A stretch of DNA of 59,619 nt from Rhodococcus aetherivorans (GTDB taxonomy: Bacteria; Actinomycetota; Actinomycetes; Mycobacteriales; Mycobacteriaceae): the NCBI RefSeq assembly GCF_011058165.1, contig NZ_JAALEG010000029.1, forward strand, positions 1 to 59,619, read 5' to 3'. Position numbers and translations under genes: made by a program. Of this stretch, positions 17,633 through 26,033 are shown in pieces (the first letter of the stretch is position 1; each line of letters starts with the position of its first letter). Below the pieces are notes generated by a model. That model did no database searches and was not told the DNA's origin. It saw only the letters and a program-made list of their open reading frames with translations.

Positions 17633-18151
17633 ATGGCCGCACCCGAGAAGACCACCGTCGACCTCGAAGCCCTCATCGACTCCTGCATCGCCAGCCGCGA
17701 CAGCCGCTACGAGGACTGGGACACCCTCGGCTTCCAGGCCGCCAAGGGCGGAGATCGCTTCAAGCGTGCCCAGATCCGCTACATCGGCTCCGGTGCCACC
17801 GGCAACCACGAGGGCGACGCCCGCACGCTGCCCGCCGAGCACTTCACCCTGTCCAACATGCGGCTGCCCGCCGGTGCAGTCGGCCCCGAGCACACCCACC
17901 ACGACGTCGAAGAGGTGTTCTTCGTGCTCGAGGGTGAGCTCGAGGTCGCGGTCCACGACGTCGAGGACGGCACCCGGAAGGCCGTCCGCCGGCTCGGCTA
18001 CCGCGACATGATCCGCGTTCCCGCCGGCGTGCCGCGCAGCCTCGCGAACGTGGGCGACACCGACGCCCTGTTCTGCGTGATCATCGGCGCCGCGAAGCCG
18101 CAGCTGCCCACCTACCCGCCGAGCTCGGAGATGTACGGCGTCACCCGCTGA
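17633..18151 (+). CDS. Cupin-domain protein
   Basis: 172-residue single-cupin protein. The metal-binding motif is intact: PEHTHHDVEEVFFVLEGE (about residues 85-102, with His87, His89 and an acidic ligand near 93-94), and the second motif lies in the region RVPAGVPRSLANVG. Small cupins in catabolic operons may be ring-cleaving dioxygenases, isomerases or decarboxylases. It does not resemble 3-hydroxyanthranilate dioxygenase apart from size. It lies between ridA and the oxidoreductase gene in the same operon. Function unassigned. Confidence 0.78.
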   Translation: MAAPEKTTVDLEALIDSCIASRDSRYEDWDTLGFQAAKGGDRFKRAQIRYIGSGATGNHEGDARTLPAEHFTLSNMRLPAGAVGPEHTHHDVEEVFFVLEGELEVAVHDVEDGTRKAVRRLGYRDMIRVPAGVPRSLANVGDTDALFCVIIGAAKPQLPTYPPSSEMYGVTR

Positions 18152-18190
18152 CGCCGCCGAGAAGACCCTCCACCGACAGGGAGATCACCG

Positions 18191-19147
18191 ATGGAGCAGT
18201 CCGTCCGACGTCGCCTCCGCGTCCACCAGAAGACCTGGGAGGCAGACGGAGTCACCAGCGTGACGTTCGTCGATCCGACCGGTGCGTCGTTGCCGCAGTG
18301 GCAGCCGGGCGCGCATCTCGCCCTGCACCTGCCGAACGGTGTGGTGCGCGAGTACTCGCTGTGCTCGGATCCGCGGGACACCACGCGCTGGACGGTCGCC
18401 GTGCTGCGCGCCGAGCGCTCCCGCGGGGGCAGCGCCTACGTGCACGAGTCGCTGCAGATCGGCGCGGAGATCGACGTCGACGGACCGCGCAGCGCCTTCG
18501 CCCTCGACGCCGCCGCGACCGACCACGTCCTCGTGGCCGGCGGCATCGGCATCACCCCGATCGTCGCGATGATGCGGGAGCTGCGGGCGACGGGACGGCC
18601 GTGGCGCCTGCTCTACGCCGGACGCTCCCGGCGGGCCATGGCGTTCGTCGACGAGATCGCCGCCCATCCCGCCGAGCAGGTGACCGTCCACGCCGACGAC
18701 GAGGCCGGGGGCCTGCCGGACCTCGCCGGGCTGCTGTCCGGCCTGCCGCCGACCGCCGTCGTCTACTGCTGTGGCCCCGCCCCCCTCATGGACGCGGTGG
18801 CCGCGACCGTCCCGGACCCCGGTCAGGTGCGCACCGAACGGTTCGCGGCCCCGGAACCGGCGCCGCGCTCGGGGGAGGACACCGCCTTCGACGTGATCGT
18901 CGAGAGCACCGGCCGCCGCATCCCGGTGCCGCCGACCGTGTCGGTGCTCGACGCCCTCGCCGCCGCCGGTGTGCCCGTACCCAGCTCGTGCACCGAAGGC
19001 ATCTGCGGGACGTGCGAGGTCGGGGTGATCAAGGGCGACGTGGACCACCGCGACTTCCTGCTCACCGAGTCCGAACACGCCGCCGGATCGACGATGTTCC
19101 CGTGCGTGTCCCGTTGCCGCTCCGCCGAACTCGTACTGGATCTGTGA
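18191..19147 (+). CDS. PDR/VanB-type reductase component (FMN, NAD, 2Fe-2S)
   Basis: 318-residue phthalate-dioxygenase-reductase-type protein that would pass electrons from NAD(P)H to a Rieske oxygenase. Order: flavin-binding barrel (N-terminal ~100 residues, REYSLCSDP), NAD-binding domain (VAGGIGITPIVAMMREL, YCCGPAPLMDA) and C-terminal plant-type ferredoxin with cluster cysteines in SSCTEGICGTCEVG and a last Cys in FPCVSRC. Its partner is almost certainly the Rieske oxygenase at 24936-26033, seven kilobases downstream in the same operon, since no other terminal oxygenase needing it is present here. Confidence 0.88.
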   Translation: MEQSVRRRLRVHQKTWEADGVTSVTFVDPTGASLPQWQPGAHLALHLPNGVVREYSLCSDPRDTTRWTVAVLRAERSRGGSAYVHESLQIGAEIDVDGPRSAFALDAAATDHVLVAGGIGITPIVAMMRELRATGRPWRLLYAGRSRRAMAFVDEIAAHPAEQVTVHADDEAGGLPDLAGLLSGLPPTAVVYCCGPAPLMDAVAATVPDPGQVRTERFAAPEPAPRSGEDTAFDVIVESTGRRIPVPPTVSVLDALAAAGVPVPSSCTEGICGTCEVGVIKGDVDHRDFLLTESEHAAGSTMFPCVSRCRSAELVLDL

Positions 19148-19164
19148 GAAGGGAACCGGAACGC

Positions 19165-20166
19165 ATGTACCACCACCAACTTCCGCGCTACAGCGACTCG
19201 CCCGTCTGCCGGCTGCGCGCCCTGCGCTCGGTGACCCTCTCGGTGCCGGACCCCGCCGCGTCGCGGGACTTCTACCACGAGGCCTGGGGACTGACGACCG
19301 TCGAGGCCGACGGCGACCGATTCTGGCTGCGCGCCACCGGACCCGAGCACCACGTGCTCGCGGTCGAACGGGCCGACGTCAACGCGCTGGGACGCATCAG
19401 CTTCGCCCTCGCCACCCCCCGCGAGGTCGACGACGCCGCACTGGCCCTCGACCGGCTCGGCATCCCGCTGCTGCGCACGCCGGGCCCGCTCGACGACGCC
19501 GGGGGCGGCTACGGCCTGCAACTGGTCGATCCGGAGGGGCGGTGCCTCGAGTTGTCGGCCGACACCCACGCGGTGACCGAGCAGGAACCGGCCGGCCGCC
19601 GGGCCATCCCCCGCAAGATCGCCCACGTCGTGCTCAACACGACCGACATCGAACGCACCACCGCCTTCTACACGCAGGTGCTCGGCATGCGGGTCTCCGA
19701 CTGGTCGGAACGGCAGATGTCCTTCCTCCGCTGCAACTCCGACCACCACGTCATTGCGCTCAACCGGGCGTCGTGGCCCTCGCTCAACCATGTGGCGTAC
19801 GAGATGCAGAGCCTCGATCACTTCATGCGCGGCATCGGCGGGCTCCGGGCGCACGGCATCGCGCCGCAGTGGGGCCCGGGCCGGCACGGCCCCGGCGACA
19901 ACACCTTCTCCTACTTCACCGACCCCGCGGGCCTGGTGTGCGAGTACACCTCCGAGGTCGCCCAGATCGACGAGGACGCCTGGCTGTGCCGCACGTGGAA
20001 GCGCACACCGGAACTGTCCGACCAGTGGGGGACGGCCGGGCCACCCACCACGACCGTGCGCGCCGCCATGGCCGGCAGCCCCGACCCGGGTCACCGCGAC
20101 CGCGTCGAGGCCCGCGACGCCGACTACTTCTACGGGGCCGGCGTCGCGGCCGGAGCGCCGTCGTGA
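19165..20166 (+). CDS. Type I extradiol ring-cleavage dioxygenase (two VOC domains)
   Basis: 333-residue protein with an N-terminal (about 18-135) and a catalytic C-terminal (about 150-270) VOC domain. All residues expected of an active type I extradiol dioxygenase are seen: metal ligands His154 (KIAHVVL), His209 (LNHVAYE) and Glu260 (VCEYTSE), plus second-shell His194/195 (SDHHVIAL), His241 (GRHGPG) and Tyr250 (FSYFTDP). It should cleave a substituted catechol next to the diol. The start at 19165 is preceded by GGGAACCGGA. It overlaps the hydrolase gene by 4 bp, matching the classical dioxygenase plus C-C hydrolase pairing. Substrate unknown. Confidence 0.87.
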   Translation: MYHHQLPRYSDSPVCRLRALRSVTLSVPDPAASRDFYHEAWGLTTVEADGDRFWLRATGPEHHVLAVERADVNALGRISFALATPREVDDAALALDRLGIPLLRTPGPLDDAGGGYGLQLVDPEGRCLELSADTHAVTEQEPAGRRAIPRKIAHVVLNTTDIERTTAFYTQVLGMRVSDWSERQMSFLRCNSDHHVIALNRASWPSLNHVAYEMQSLDHFMRGIGGLRAHGIAPQWGPGRHGPGDNTFSYFTDPAGLVCEYTSEVAQIDEDAWLCRTWKRTPELSDQWGTAGPPTTTVRAAMAGSPDPGHRDRVEARDADYFYGAGVAAGAPS

Positions 20167-20948
20167 CCGCGGACGCCGCGGTGACCGGGCACCTGCACGT
20201 CGCGCGGCTCGGGACGGGGGAGCCGGTGCTCCTGCTGCACGGCATCGGCGGCAACGCGAACTCGTGTGCACCGCTCGCGGCGGAACTCGCCGCCCGCGGA
20301 CACGCGACGTACCGGCTCGACGCCGCGGGGTACGGCCGCTCCGCCGACCCGGTCGACGTCCGGCACGACCACGCGACGGACGTCCTGGACGTCCTCGACG
20401 ACATCGACCCGGTCCGGCCCGTGCACCTGGTGGGCACGTCGTGGGGCGGAGTCGTCGCACTCGAGGCCGCGCGGCGCCGGCCCGACCGGGTGCGCACGCT
20501 CGTCCTCGCCGACAGCACCCGGGGCTCGGGCACGTCGCCCGAACGCGCCGCCGCCATGCGCGACCGTGTCCGCGCCCTGCGCGAGGCCGGCGCCGACCGG
20601 TTCGCGGCGGAGCGGGCACCGAAACTCACGGCGCCCGGAGCGCCCGTCGCCGTCCGCTCACGCGTCGCCGCCGACATGGCCGCCGTGCGCCTCGCCGGAT
20701 ACGCGGCGGCCGCGGAAGCCATGGCGACCACCGACCACGGGCCCATCCTGCCCACCCTGACCGTCCCCACCCTGGTCCTCGTCGGCGAACACGACGTCGT
20801 CACCGGCGTCGCCGAATCGCAGCTCCTGGCGGACGCGATCCCCGGGGCGCGGCTTGTCGTCGTCGCCGATGCGGGTCACGCGGCGATACAGGAGCAGCCC
20901 CGCACGGTCGCCTGCGAACTCGTCCGATTCTGGGAAGGAGCCGCGTGA
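20163..20948 (+). CDS. Alpha/beta hydrolase, candidate meta-cleavage product hydrolase
   Basis: 261-residue alpha/beta hydrolase. HGIGGNANSC carries the oxyanion-hole region, GTSWGG (about residue 94) the nucleophile serine, GEHDVVTG the aspartate and DAGHAAIQEQ the histidine. Translational coupling to the extradiol dioxygenase (GTGA overlap) suggests that it splits the 2-hydroxy-6-oxo ring-cleavage product, as BphD-type C-C hydrolases do, though an esterase or lactonase is possible. Its own stop overlaps the start of the SDR gene by one base (TGATG). Confidence 0.82.
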   Translation: MTADAAVTGHLHVARLGTGEPVLLLHGIGGNANSCAPLAAELAARGHATYRLDAAGYGRSADPVDVRHDHATDVLDVLDDIDPVRPVHLVGTSWGGVVALEAARRRPDRVRTLVLADSTRGSGTSPERAAAMRDRVRALREAGADRFAAERAPKLTAPGAPVAVRSRVAADMAAVRLAGYAAAAEAMATTDHGPILPTLTVPTLVLVGEHDVVTGVAESQLLADAIPGARLVVVADAGHAAIQEQPRTVACELVRFWEGAA

Positions 20949-21685
20949 TGAGCGGAACCGTCGTGGTGACCGGGGCCGGCCGCGGCCTCGGCTACTGCAT
21001 CGCCGAGCGGTTGTGTGCCGACGGACGCCGGGTGGTGATCGCCGAGCGCAACGCGGACACCGCCGAGGGCGCCGCCCGTGCCCTGCGCGAACGCGGCGGC
21101 GACGCGATCGCGGTGGTCACGGACATCGCCGATGCCGGCTCCGTGCGCGCTCTCGCGTCGCGACTGGCGGACGAGGGGCCGCTGACGGGCCTGGTCAACA
21201 ACGCGGCCATCGCCGACGGCGTCGGCGGGGACGCGTTCTGGGAACTGTCCGAGAGCGAATTCGACCGCATCACCTCGGTCAACGTGCGCGGCACCTGGAT
21301 GGTGACCAAGCACCTGTGGCCGCTGCTCGCCGCCAACCGGGGCGCGATCGTGAACATGGCGTCCGACGTGGCCTTCTACGGATCGCCCCGGCTGATCCAC
21401 TACGTCGCCTCCAAGGGCGCCGTCGTCGCGATGACCCGTTCGATGGCCCGGGACGCCGGCCCGCACGGGGTGCGGGTCAACGCCGTGGCCCCCGGGCTCG
21501 TCCGGGTCGAGGCCACCGAATCCGTTCCCGCCGCCCGCTATGCCACCTACGCGCAGGGCCGCGCCCTCCCGCGTGACCAGACCCCCGAGGACGTCGCCGG
21601 GGTCGTCCGGTTCCTCCTGTCGGAGGACGCCGCCTTCGTCACCGGCCAGACCGTCGTCGTCGACGGCGGATTCGTCCTGAACTGA
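20948..21685 (+). CDS. SDR-family dehydrogenase 1 (catalytically complete)
   Basis: 245-residue classical short-chain dehydrogenase. Cofactor motif TGAGRGLG at residues 8-15, NNAA near 80, catalytic serine in NMASDV and catalytic YVASK near 150, VAPG near 180 and GQTVVVDGG at the end. All the usual catalytic residues are present. The ATG at 20948 overlaps the hydrolase stop; a GTG one codon earlier is possible. It could oxidise a cis-dihydrodiol or a hydroxy side chain in the pathway, as SDRs often do after Rieske oxygenases. Exact substrate unknown. Confidence 0.85.
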   Translation: MSGTVVVTGAGRGLGYCIAERLCADGRRVVIAERNADTAEGAARALRERGGDAIAVVTDIADAGSVRALASRLADEGPLTGLVNNAAIADGVGGDAFWELSESEFDRITSVNVRGTWMVTKHLWPLLAANRGAIVNMASDVAFYGSPRLIHYVASKGAVVAMTRSMARDAGPHGVRVNAVAPGLVRVEATESVPAARYATYAQGRALPRDQTPEDVAGVVRFLLSEDAAFVTGQTVVVDGGFVLN

Positions 21686-21725
21686 CCTGCTCGCCCGGCG
21701 AGCACCCGAACCCCACGGAGATCCC

Positions 21726-22511
21726 ATGGACCTGCACCTCACCGGACGCACGGTGATCGTCACCGGCGCGAGTTCCGGTGTCGGCCTCGCCACCGCCCGG
21801 ATGCTCGCCGCCGAAGGCGCCCGAGTGGCACTGTGCGCGCGGGACCTCGACCGCCTGCGCGCCGCCGCCGGCACGTTGGCGGCCGACCCGGCCGATGTCC
21901 TCACCGTCGCGTGCGACGTCACCGACCGGAACTCCGTGCAGGCCTTCGCCGATGCGGTCGTCGACCGGTTCGGGGGGATCGACGGGGTGGTGTGCAACGC
22001 CGGGCGCTCGCTGATGTCGACGCTCACCGACACCACCGACGAGCAGATCCGGGACGAGTTCGAACTCAAGATCTTCGGCGCGCTGCATCTGATCCGCGCG
22101 GCACGGACGGCGCTCGCGAAGTCCGATGCGGCCTCCGTGGTGATCGTCAACGCGATCCTCGCGCGGCAACCCGAGTTGCGGCTCGCCGTCACCTCGGCGG
22201 CCCGTGCCGGACTGCTCAACCTGGCGCAGTCCCTGTCCGGGGAACTCGCACCCGACGGCATCCGCGTCAACTCCGTGCTGCTCGGCCTCGTCGACACCGG
22301 TCAGTGGCAGCGCCGCCACGCCGAATCCGGCGACGGCCGCGCCTTCGACGAGTGGAGCGCCGAGATCGCCGCCGACCGCGGGATCGGACTGGGCCGCTTC
22401 GGAATCGCGGACGAGGTCGCCTTCCCCGTCACCACCCTGCTCTCACCCCGCAACAGCTACGTGACCGGCGCGACCGTCGACGTCGGCGGCGGTGTCGGGC
22501 GCTACGTCTGA
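21726..22511 (+). CDS. SDR-family protein 2 with altered active site
   Basis: 261-residue SDR-fold protein. The nucleotide-binding motif TGASSGVG (residues 13-20) and CNAG (90-93) are intact. The normal Ser/Tyr/Lys catalytic triad is not: the Tyr-x3-Lys site reads as T156-SAA-R160 in AVTSAARAGLLN, and the serine position falls at about Ala143. It may be a cofactor-binding partner, use a different chemistry, or belong to the divergent SDR group that keeps TSAARAG. Preceded by GGAG and located between a normal SDR and the ThDP enzyme in the same operon. Confidence 0.8.
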   Translation: MDLHLTGRTVIVTGASSGVGLATARMLAAEGARVALCARDLDRLRAAAGTLAADPADVLTVACDVTDRNSVQAFADAVVDRFGGIDGVVCNAGRSLMSTLTDTTDEQIRDEFELKIFGALHLIRAARTALAKSDAASVVIVNAILARQPELRLAVTSAARAGLLNLAQSLSGELAPDGIRVNSVLLGLVDTGQWQRRHAESGDGRAFDEWSAEIAADRGIGLGRFGIADEVAFPVTTLLSPRNSYVTGATVDVGGGVGRYV

Positions 22512-22542
22512 CCCGCCAGTGGTCATCTGCATCGGAGGAAAC

Positions 22543-24228
22543 ATGGACACCCCCTCATCCGCGCCGGGTCGGCGCGCCACCGGCGGCGACGTCCTCGTGT
22601 CGGTCATGCGCCGGCACGGCATCGACACCGCGTTCGGCGTCGTCAGCATCCACAACCTTCCCCTCGTCGAGGCCGTCGCCCGCGACCTGAACTTCGTCGA
22701 GGTGCGGCACGAGGCCGCCGCGGTCAACGCCGCGGACGGGTACGCCCGCGCCTCGGGCCGCATCGGCGTGGCGCTGACGAGCACCGGCACCGGCGCCGGC
22801 AACGCCGCCGGATCAATGATCGAGGCCCTCACTGCCGGCAGCCGCGTCCTGCACGTGACCGGCCAGATCGAAAGCGAATACCTCACGCCCGAACCGGCCG
22901 CGTCGAGCCGCGGCGTGATCCACGAATTTCCCCGGCAACGGCAGATGCTCGACGCCGTCTCCCGGTACGCGGCGACGATCACCGACGCCAAGGACGCCGA
23001 GGCGGAACTCGAGGCCGCGATCGCCCGCATCCTGTCGGCACCGCAGGGACCCGCCAGCGTCGAATGGCCCACCGACCTGCAGTATCTGGCGTCGCCGGAC
23101 GAACAGCGAGCGGCGGAGGCCCGGATCGCACAGCCACCGGCCCCCAATGCTGCTGCGCTGGAGCGCGCCGCCGCGGTGCTCGCCTCCGCCGAGCGGCCCC
23201 TGCTGTGGCTCGGTGGGGGCGCCGCCGGCGCCGGCGACGAACTGCGCGCCCTCGCCCACCGGCTCGGGGCGGGGATTCTCACCAGCAACTCCGGACGGGG
23301 CATCGTGTCCGAGGACGACGACCTCGTCGTCGGGAACTTCGCGGCGTCCCCCGAGGTCGCCGGGCTCCTCGCCGACGCCGACGTCCTGCTCGCCGTCGGA
23401 ACCCACTTCCGGTCCAACGAGACCAAGAGCTACCACCTCACGCTGCCTGCGACGCAGGTGCAGATCGACATCGATCCCGCCGCGATCGGCCGGGTGTATC
23501 CGGCCACGGTCGGAATCGTCGCCGACGCCCGCACGGCACTGCGCGGCATCCTCGACGCGCTCGACGGCACCGTCCGGCGCGACGAGTGGGCGGCCCGGGT
23601 TCAGGCGGCACGGAAGCGCAGCCGGGCCGCGCTCACCGCATACATCGGCGGCTACGCCGAGATCTGCGAGGGCATGCGCCGCGTGCTGCCCCGCCGGTCG
23701 GTGGTCGCCCGCGACGTGACGATCCCGTCCAGCCAGTGGGGCAACCGCCTGCTGCCGTTCTACGAGCGCGAGACCAACATCTTCCCGCTCGGCGGCGGCA
23801 TCGGGCAGGGCCTCGCCATGGGGCTCGGCGCGGCCCATGCCCGCCGGGACGTTCCGACGGTCGTGATGGCCGGGGATGGGGGTCTGGCCGTGCACCTCGG
23901 CGAGCTGGCCTCGCTCGCCGGGTCCGACGCCTGGTGCGTCGTGCTGGTGTTCAACGACGGCGGCTACGGCGTTCTCCGGAACATGCAGGAGGCCAACGGA
24001 TTCCGTCGGTCCGGGGTGGACCTGCACACGCCGCGGTTCGATCTGCTCGCCGCCTCGATGGGCATGCCGTACACCCTCGTGCAGCGGCCCGGCGTCTTCG
24101 AGTCCGCGTTCGGGGAGGCGATCGCGACGCGCCGGCCCGCGCTGGTCGAGGTCGACGTGACCGCCCTCGACCCGCAGCCCGGACCGTTCGTGCCACCGGT
24201 GCACGTGCCGACGGGAGGTGCCCGATGA
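22543..24228 (+). CDS. Thiamine diphosphate-dependent enzyme (decarboxylase/synthase-like)
   Basis: 561-residue ThDP enzyme of the acetolactate synthase/benzoylformate decarboxylase superfamily. N-terminal PYR domain with catalytic Glu57 (VRHEAAA), central TPP-M domain and C-terminal domain with the ThDP/Mg motif GDGGLAVH...FNDGGYGVLRN near residue 445. The ATG at 22543 is preceded by GGAGG. In an aromatic pathway the usual reaction would be decarboxylation of a 2-oxo acid or carboligation. The family has too many activities to choose between. Its stop overlaps the next start by 4 bp. Confidence 0.83.
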   Translation: MDTPSSAPGRRATGGDVLVSVMRRHGIDTAFGVVSIHNLPLVEAVARDLNFVEVRHEAAAVNAADGYARASGRIGVALTSTGTGAGNAAGSMIEALTAGSRVLHVTGQIESEYLTPEPAASSRGVIHEFPRQRQMLDAVSRYAATITDAKDAEAELEAAIARILSAPQGPASVEWPTDLQYLASPDEQRAAEARIAQPPAPNAAALERAAAVLASAERPLLWLGGGAAGAGDELRALAHRLGAGILTSNSGRGIVSEDDDLVVGNFAASPEVAGLLADADVLLAVGTHFRSNETKSYHLTLPATQVQIDIDPAAIGRVYPATVGIVADARTALRGILDALDGTVRRDEWAARVQAARKRSRAALTAYIGGYAEICEGMRRVLPRRSVVARDVTIPSSQWGNRLLPFYERETNIFPLGGGIGQGLAMGLGAAHARRDVPTVVMAGDGGLAVHLGELASLAGSDAWCVVLVFNDGGYGVLRNMQEANGFRRSGVDLHTPRFDLLAASMGMPYTLVQRPGVFESAFGEAIATRRPALVEVDVTALDPQPGPFVPPVHVPTGGAR

Positions 24229-24695
24229 CCCCGCGGATTCGCGCCGAGGCGGCCTGGTGGACCGACGGGCAGGCCGCCGCCGCGCTGCGCGACGGCCGCG
24301 CGGTGCACCTGTACGCCGCGGGCGCCGACGCCGAACCCGCCCTGCGCGCGGCCGATCGTCACGGCGACCTGCTGCGCAGCCTGATCCTGGCCGATCCCGC
24401 GTGCGACGTCGACGCCGTCGCCGGCCTCCTGGGCCGGATCACCGTCCCCACGCTGGTGGTGGCCTCCGCTCTCGGCGACGACACCGATCTGTCCGTACCG
24501 CAGCGGCTCGCGGGCGAGATCGACAACGGAGTCTTCGTCGTCGTCGACGGATGTCCGGCGCCCGTCCACCTCACCCGGCCCGAGTCCTTCACGGAATGGG
24601 CGAGCGCCTTCGCCGCCATCGCCGAGGGACTCGCCGCCCGCTACCGGTCCGGGCTCGCCGCCCCCACCCCCCACATCGAAGGAGTTCTCGCGTGA
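24225..24695 (+). CDS. Short alpha/beta hydrolase-like protein without nucleophile elbow
   Basis: 156-residue protein whose C-terminal part (LGRITVPTLVVASALGDDTDL, then VFVVVDGCPAPVHLTRPESF) looks like the last third of an alpha/beta hydrolase, with the acid-bearing loop and a final helix. No GxSxG nucleophile and no clear catalytic His are present. It overlaps its neighbours by 4 bp on both sides, so it is still in the reading-frame chain of the operon. It may be a decayed hydrolase that was kept as a structural or accessory subunit. Function unknown. Confidence 0.7.
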   Translation: MTPRIRAEAAWWTDGQAAAALRDGRAVHLYAAGADAEPALRAADRHGDLLRSLILADPACDVDAVAGLLGRITVPTLVVASALGDDTDLSVPQRLAGEIDNGVFVVVDGCPAPVHLTRPESFTEWASAFAAIAEGLAARYRSGLAAPTPHIEGVLA

Positions 24696-24934
24696 ACCGC
24701 ACTGCGACGGCACGATTCACAGAACCGTACCTGGAACCACGACAGACCCATCCCGATCCGCTGACCCCCTACGAGGACAAGCTCGCCGGGTCACTCATGG
24801 AGATCTTCGGGACCGGCACCCACGACCTGCCCGGTGTCGTCGAGGGACTCAACGGCCTGGGCCTGCACGGCCCCGACGGCCGGCCCTGGACCGAGGACAC
24901 CTTCCGCGCCGAAATGCGACGACTGGGGAGATGA
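24692..24934 (+). CDS. Small recombinase-like HTH protein in the oxygenase operon
   Basis: 80-residue protein starting at a GTG that overlaps the previous stop. The C-terminal half (LPGVVEGLNGLGLHGPDGRP, then WTEDTFRAEMRRLG) resembles the small helix-turn-helix tail of serine recombinases, where a similar GxxxRPW motif is seen. There is no catalytic recombinase domain, so it is not a mobile-element gene. It ends 1 bp before the Rieske gene. It could be a small accessory or DNA-binding protein. I do not know an assigned function. Confidence 0.65.
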   Translation: MNRTATARFTEPYLEPRQTHPDPLTPYEDKLAGSLMEIFGTGTHDLPGVVEGLNGLGLHGPDGRPWTEDTFRAEMRRLGR

Positions 24935-24935
24935 C

Positions 24936-26033
24936 ATGACCACCTTCGAGACTGCACAGACCACCACCAGCGGCGCCCCGCGCCCGGCCGGACCGCGGTT
25001 CGCCGTCGGCACCCGCCGGCCGATGGACGCCGACGAGATCGCGGCGACCGGCCTGCGCGACCGCTGGTACCCGATCCTTCCGTCGCGCATGGTCGAACCG
25101 GGCGCGATGGTCAAGGTCACCCGCCTCGGCGTGGACTGGCTGCTGTTCCGCGACGCCCGGGGCGCGGTCCACATGCTCGAGGACCGGTGCCCGCACCGCA
25201 GCGCCCCGCTGTCGGTGGGGCAGCATCTCGGTGACCGCGTCGCCTGCCTGTACCACGGCGTGCAGGTCGACGGAACCGGCACCGTCGTCTCCGTGCCCGG
25301 CATGCCCGGGTGCGCGCTCGAGGGCAAACGCGCGACCGCCTCGCTGTCGGTGGTCGAGGCCGCCGACACGATCTTCGCGTTCGTGCCCCTGACCCACGAC
25401 TCCGTGCCGACGCCGTTCGTCCTGCCGGACCGGCTCGCGGACGAGGAGGTGTCGTGGTTCCCCAACTACGCGGAGTGGGCCGGGCCGTGGCGCTTCTACA
25501 TGGACAACGTGCTCGACCCGATGCACGGGGCCTTCCTGCACCGCAACTCGCACTCGATGTTCGGCGGCGACACCTCGGCGCGGTTCCGGATCCGCGAGAC
25601 CGACCGCGGGTTCTTCTTCGAGAAGACCGACCAGCGCGGCGTGAACTTCGACTGGGTCGAGTTCGTGCGCGGATCCATGGACTACGTGGACCTCGAGATC
25701 CCCTACGCCCCCAATGCCGGTCCCGGCGGCGTGTTCGGCATCGTGGGCATGTGCACCCCGATCGACCGGGACCACTCCGCCATCTTCCACTGGCGCACCC
25801 GGCGGGTGTCGGGCTGGGAACGGGAGGCGTGGCGCTTCCTGTACCGGACCCGGCTCGAGGAACGGCACTGGGAGGTGCTCGAACAGGACCGTGCCGTCCT
25901 GGAGGCGCTGGCCGCGGATGCCGACGTCGAGGAACACCTCTACCAGCACGACCTCGGTGTCTCCCGGATCCGCCGGATCTACCGGGCCGACGCGAAGCAG
26001 CAGGCGGCGGTGCTCGCGGGAGTGCCGGCGTGA
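24936..26033 (+). CDS. Rieske non-haem iron oxygenase, alpha subunit
   Basis: 365-residue terminal oxygenase of the aromatic-ring-hydroxylating family, of the alpha-only (VanA/phthalate 4,5-dioxygenase-like) size class. The Rieske cluster ligands are Cys85/His87 (DRCPHRSAP) and Cys104/His107 (VACLYHG). The mononuclear iron site shows Asp194, His197 and His202 in NVLDPMHGAFLHRN. No beta-subunit gene follows. With the PDR-type reductase at 18191 it forms a two-component system that could hydroxylate, demethylate or cis-dihydroxylate the pathway substrate and so make the catechol for the extradiol enzyme. The ATG at 24936 lies five bases after another ATG whose frame ends at once. Confidence 0.88.
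   Translation: MTTFETAQTTTSGAPRPAGPRFAVGTRRPMDADEIAATGLRDRWYPILPSRMVEPGAMVKVTRLGVDWLLFRDARGAVHMLEDRCPHRSAPLSVGQHLGDRVACLYHGVQVDGTGTVVSVPGMPGCALEGKRATASLSVVEAADTIFAFVPLTHDSVPTPFVLPDRLADEEVSWFPNYAEWAGPWRFYMDNVLDPMHGAFLHRNSHSMFGGDTSARFRIRETDRGFFFEKTDQRGVNFDWVEFVRGSMDYVDLEIPYAPNAGPGGVFGIVGMCTPIDRDHSAIFHWRTRRVSGWEREAWRFLYRTRLEERHWEVLEQDRAVLEALAADADVEEHLYQHDLGVSRIRRIYRADAKQQAAVLAGVPA

Noticed and set aside
24692-24934. Recombinase-like helix as a sign of a mobile element
   Set aside because: There is no recombinase catalytic domain, no terminal repeats and no attachment site. The gene is in the coupled chain of the operon.
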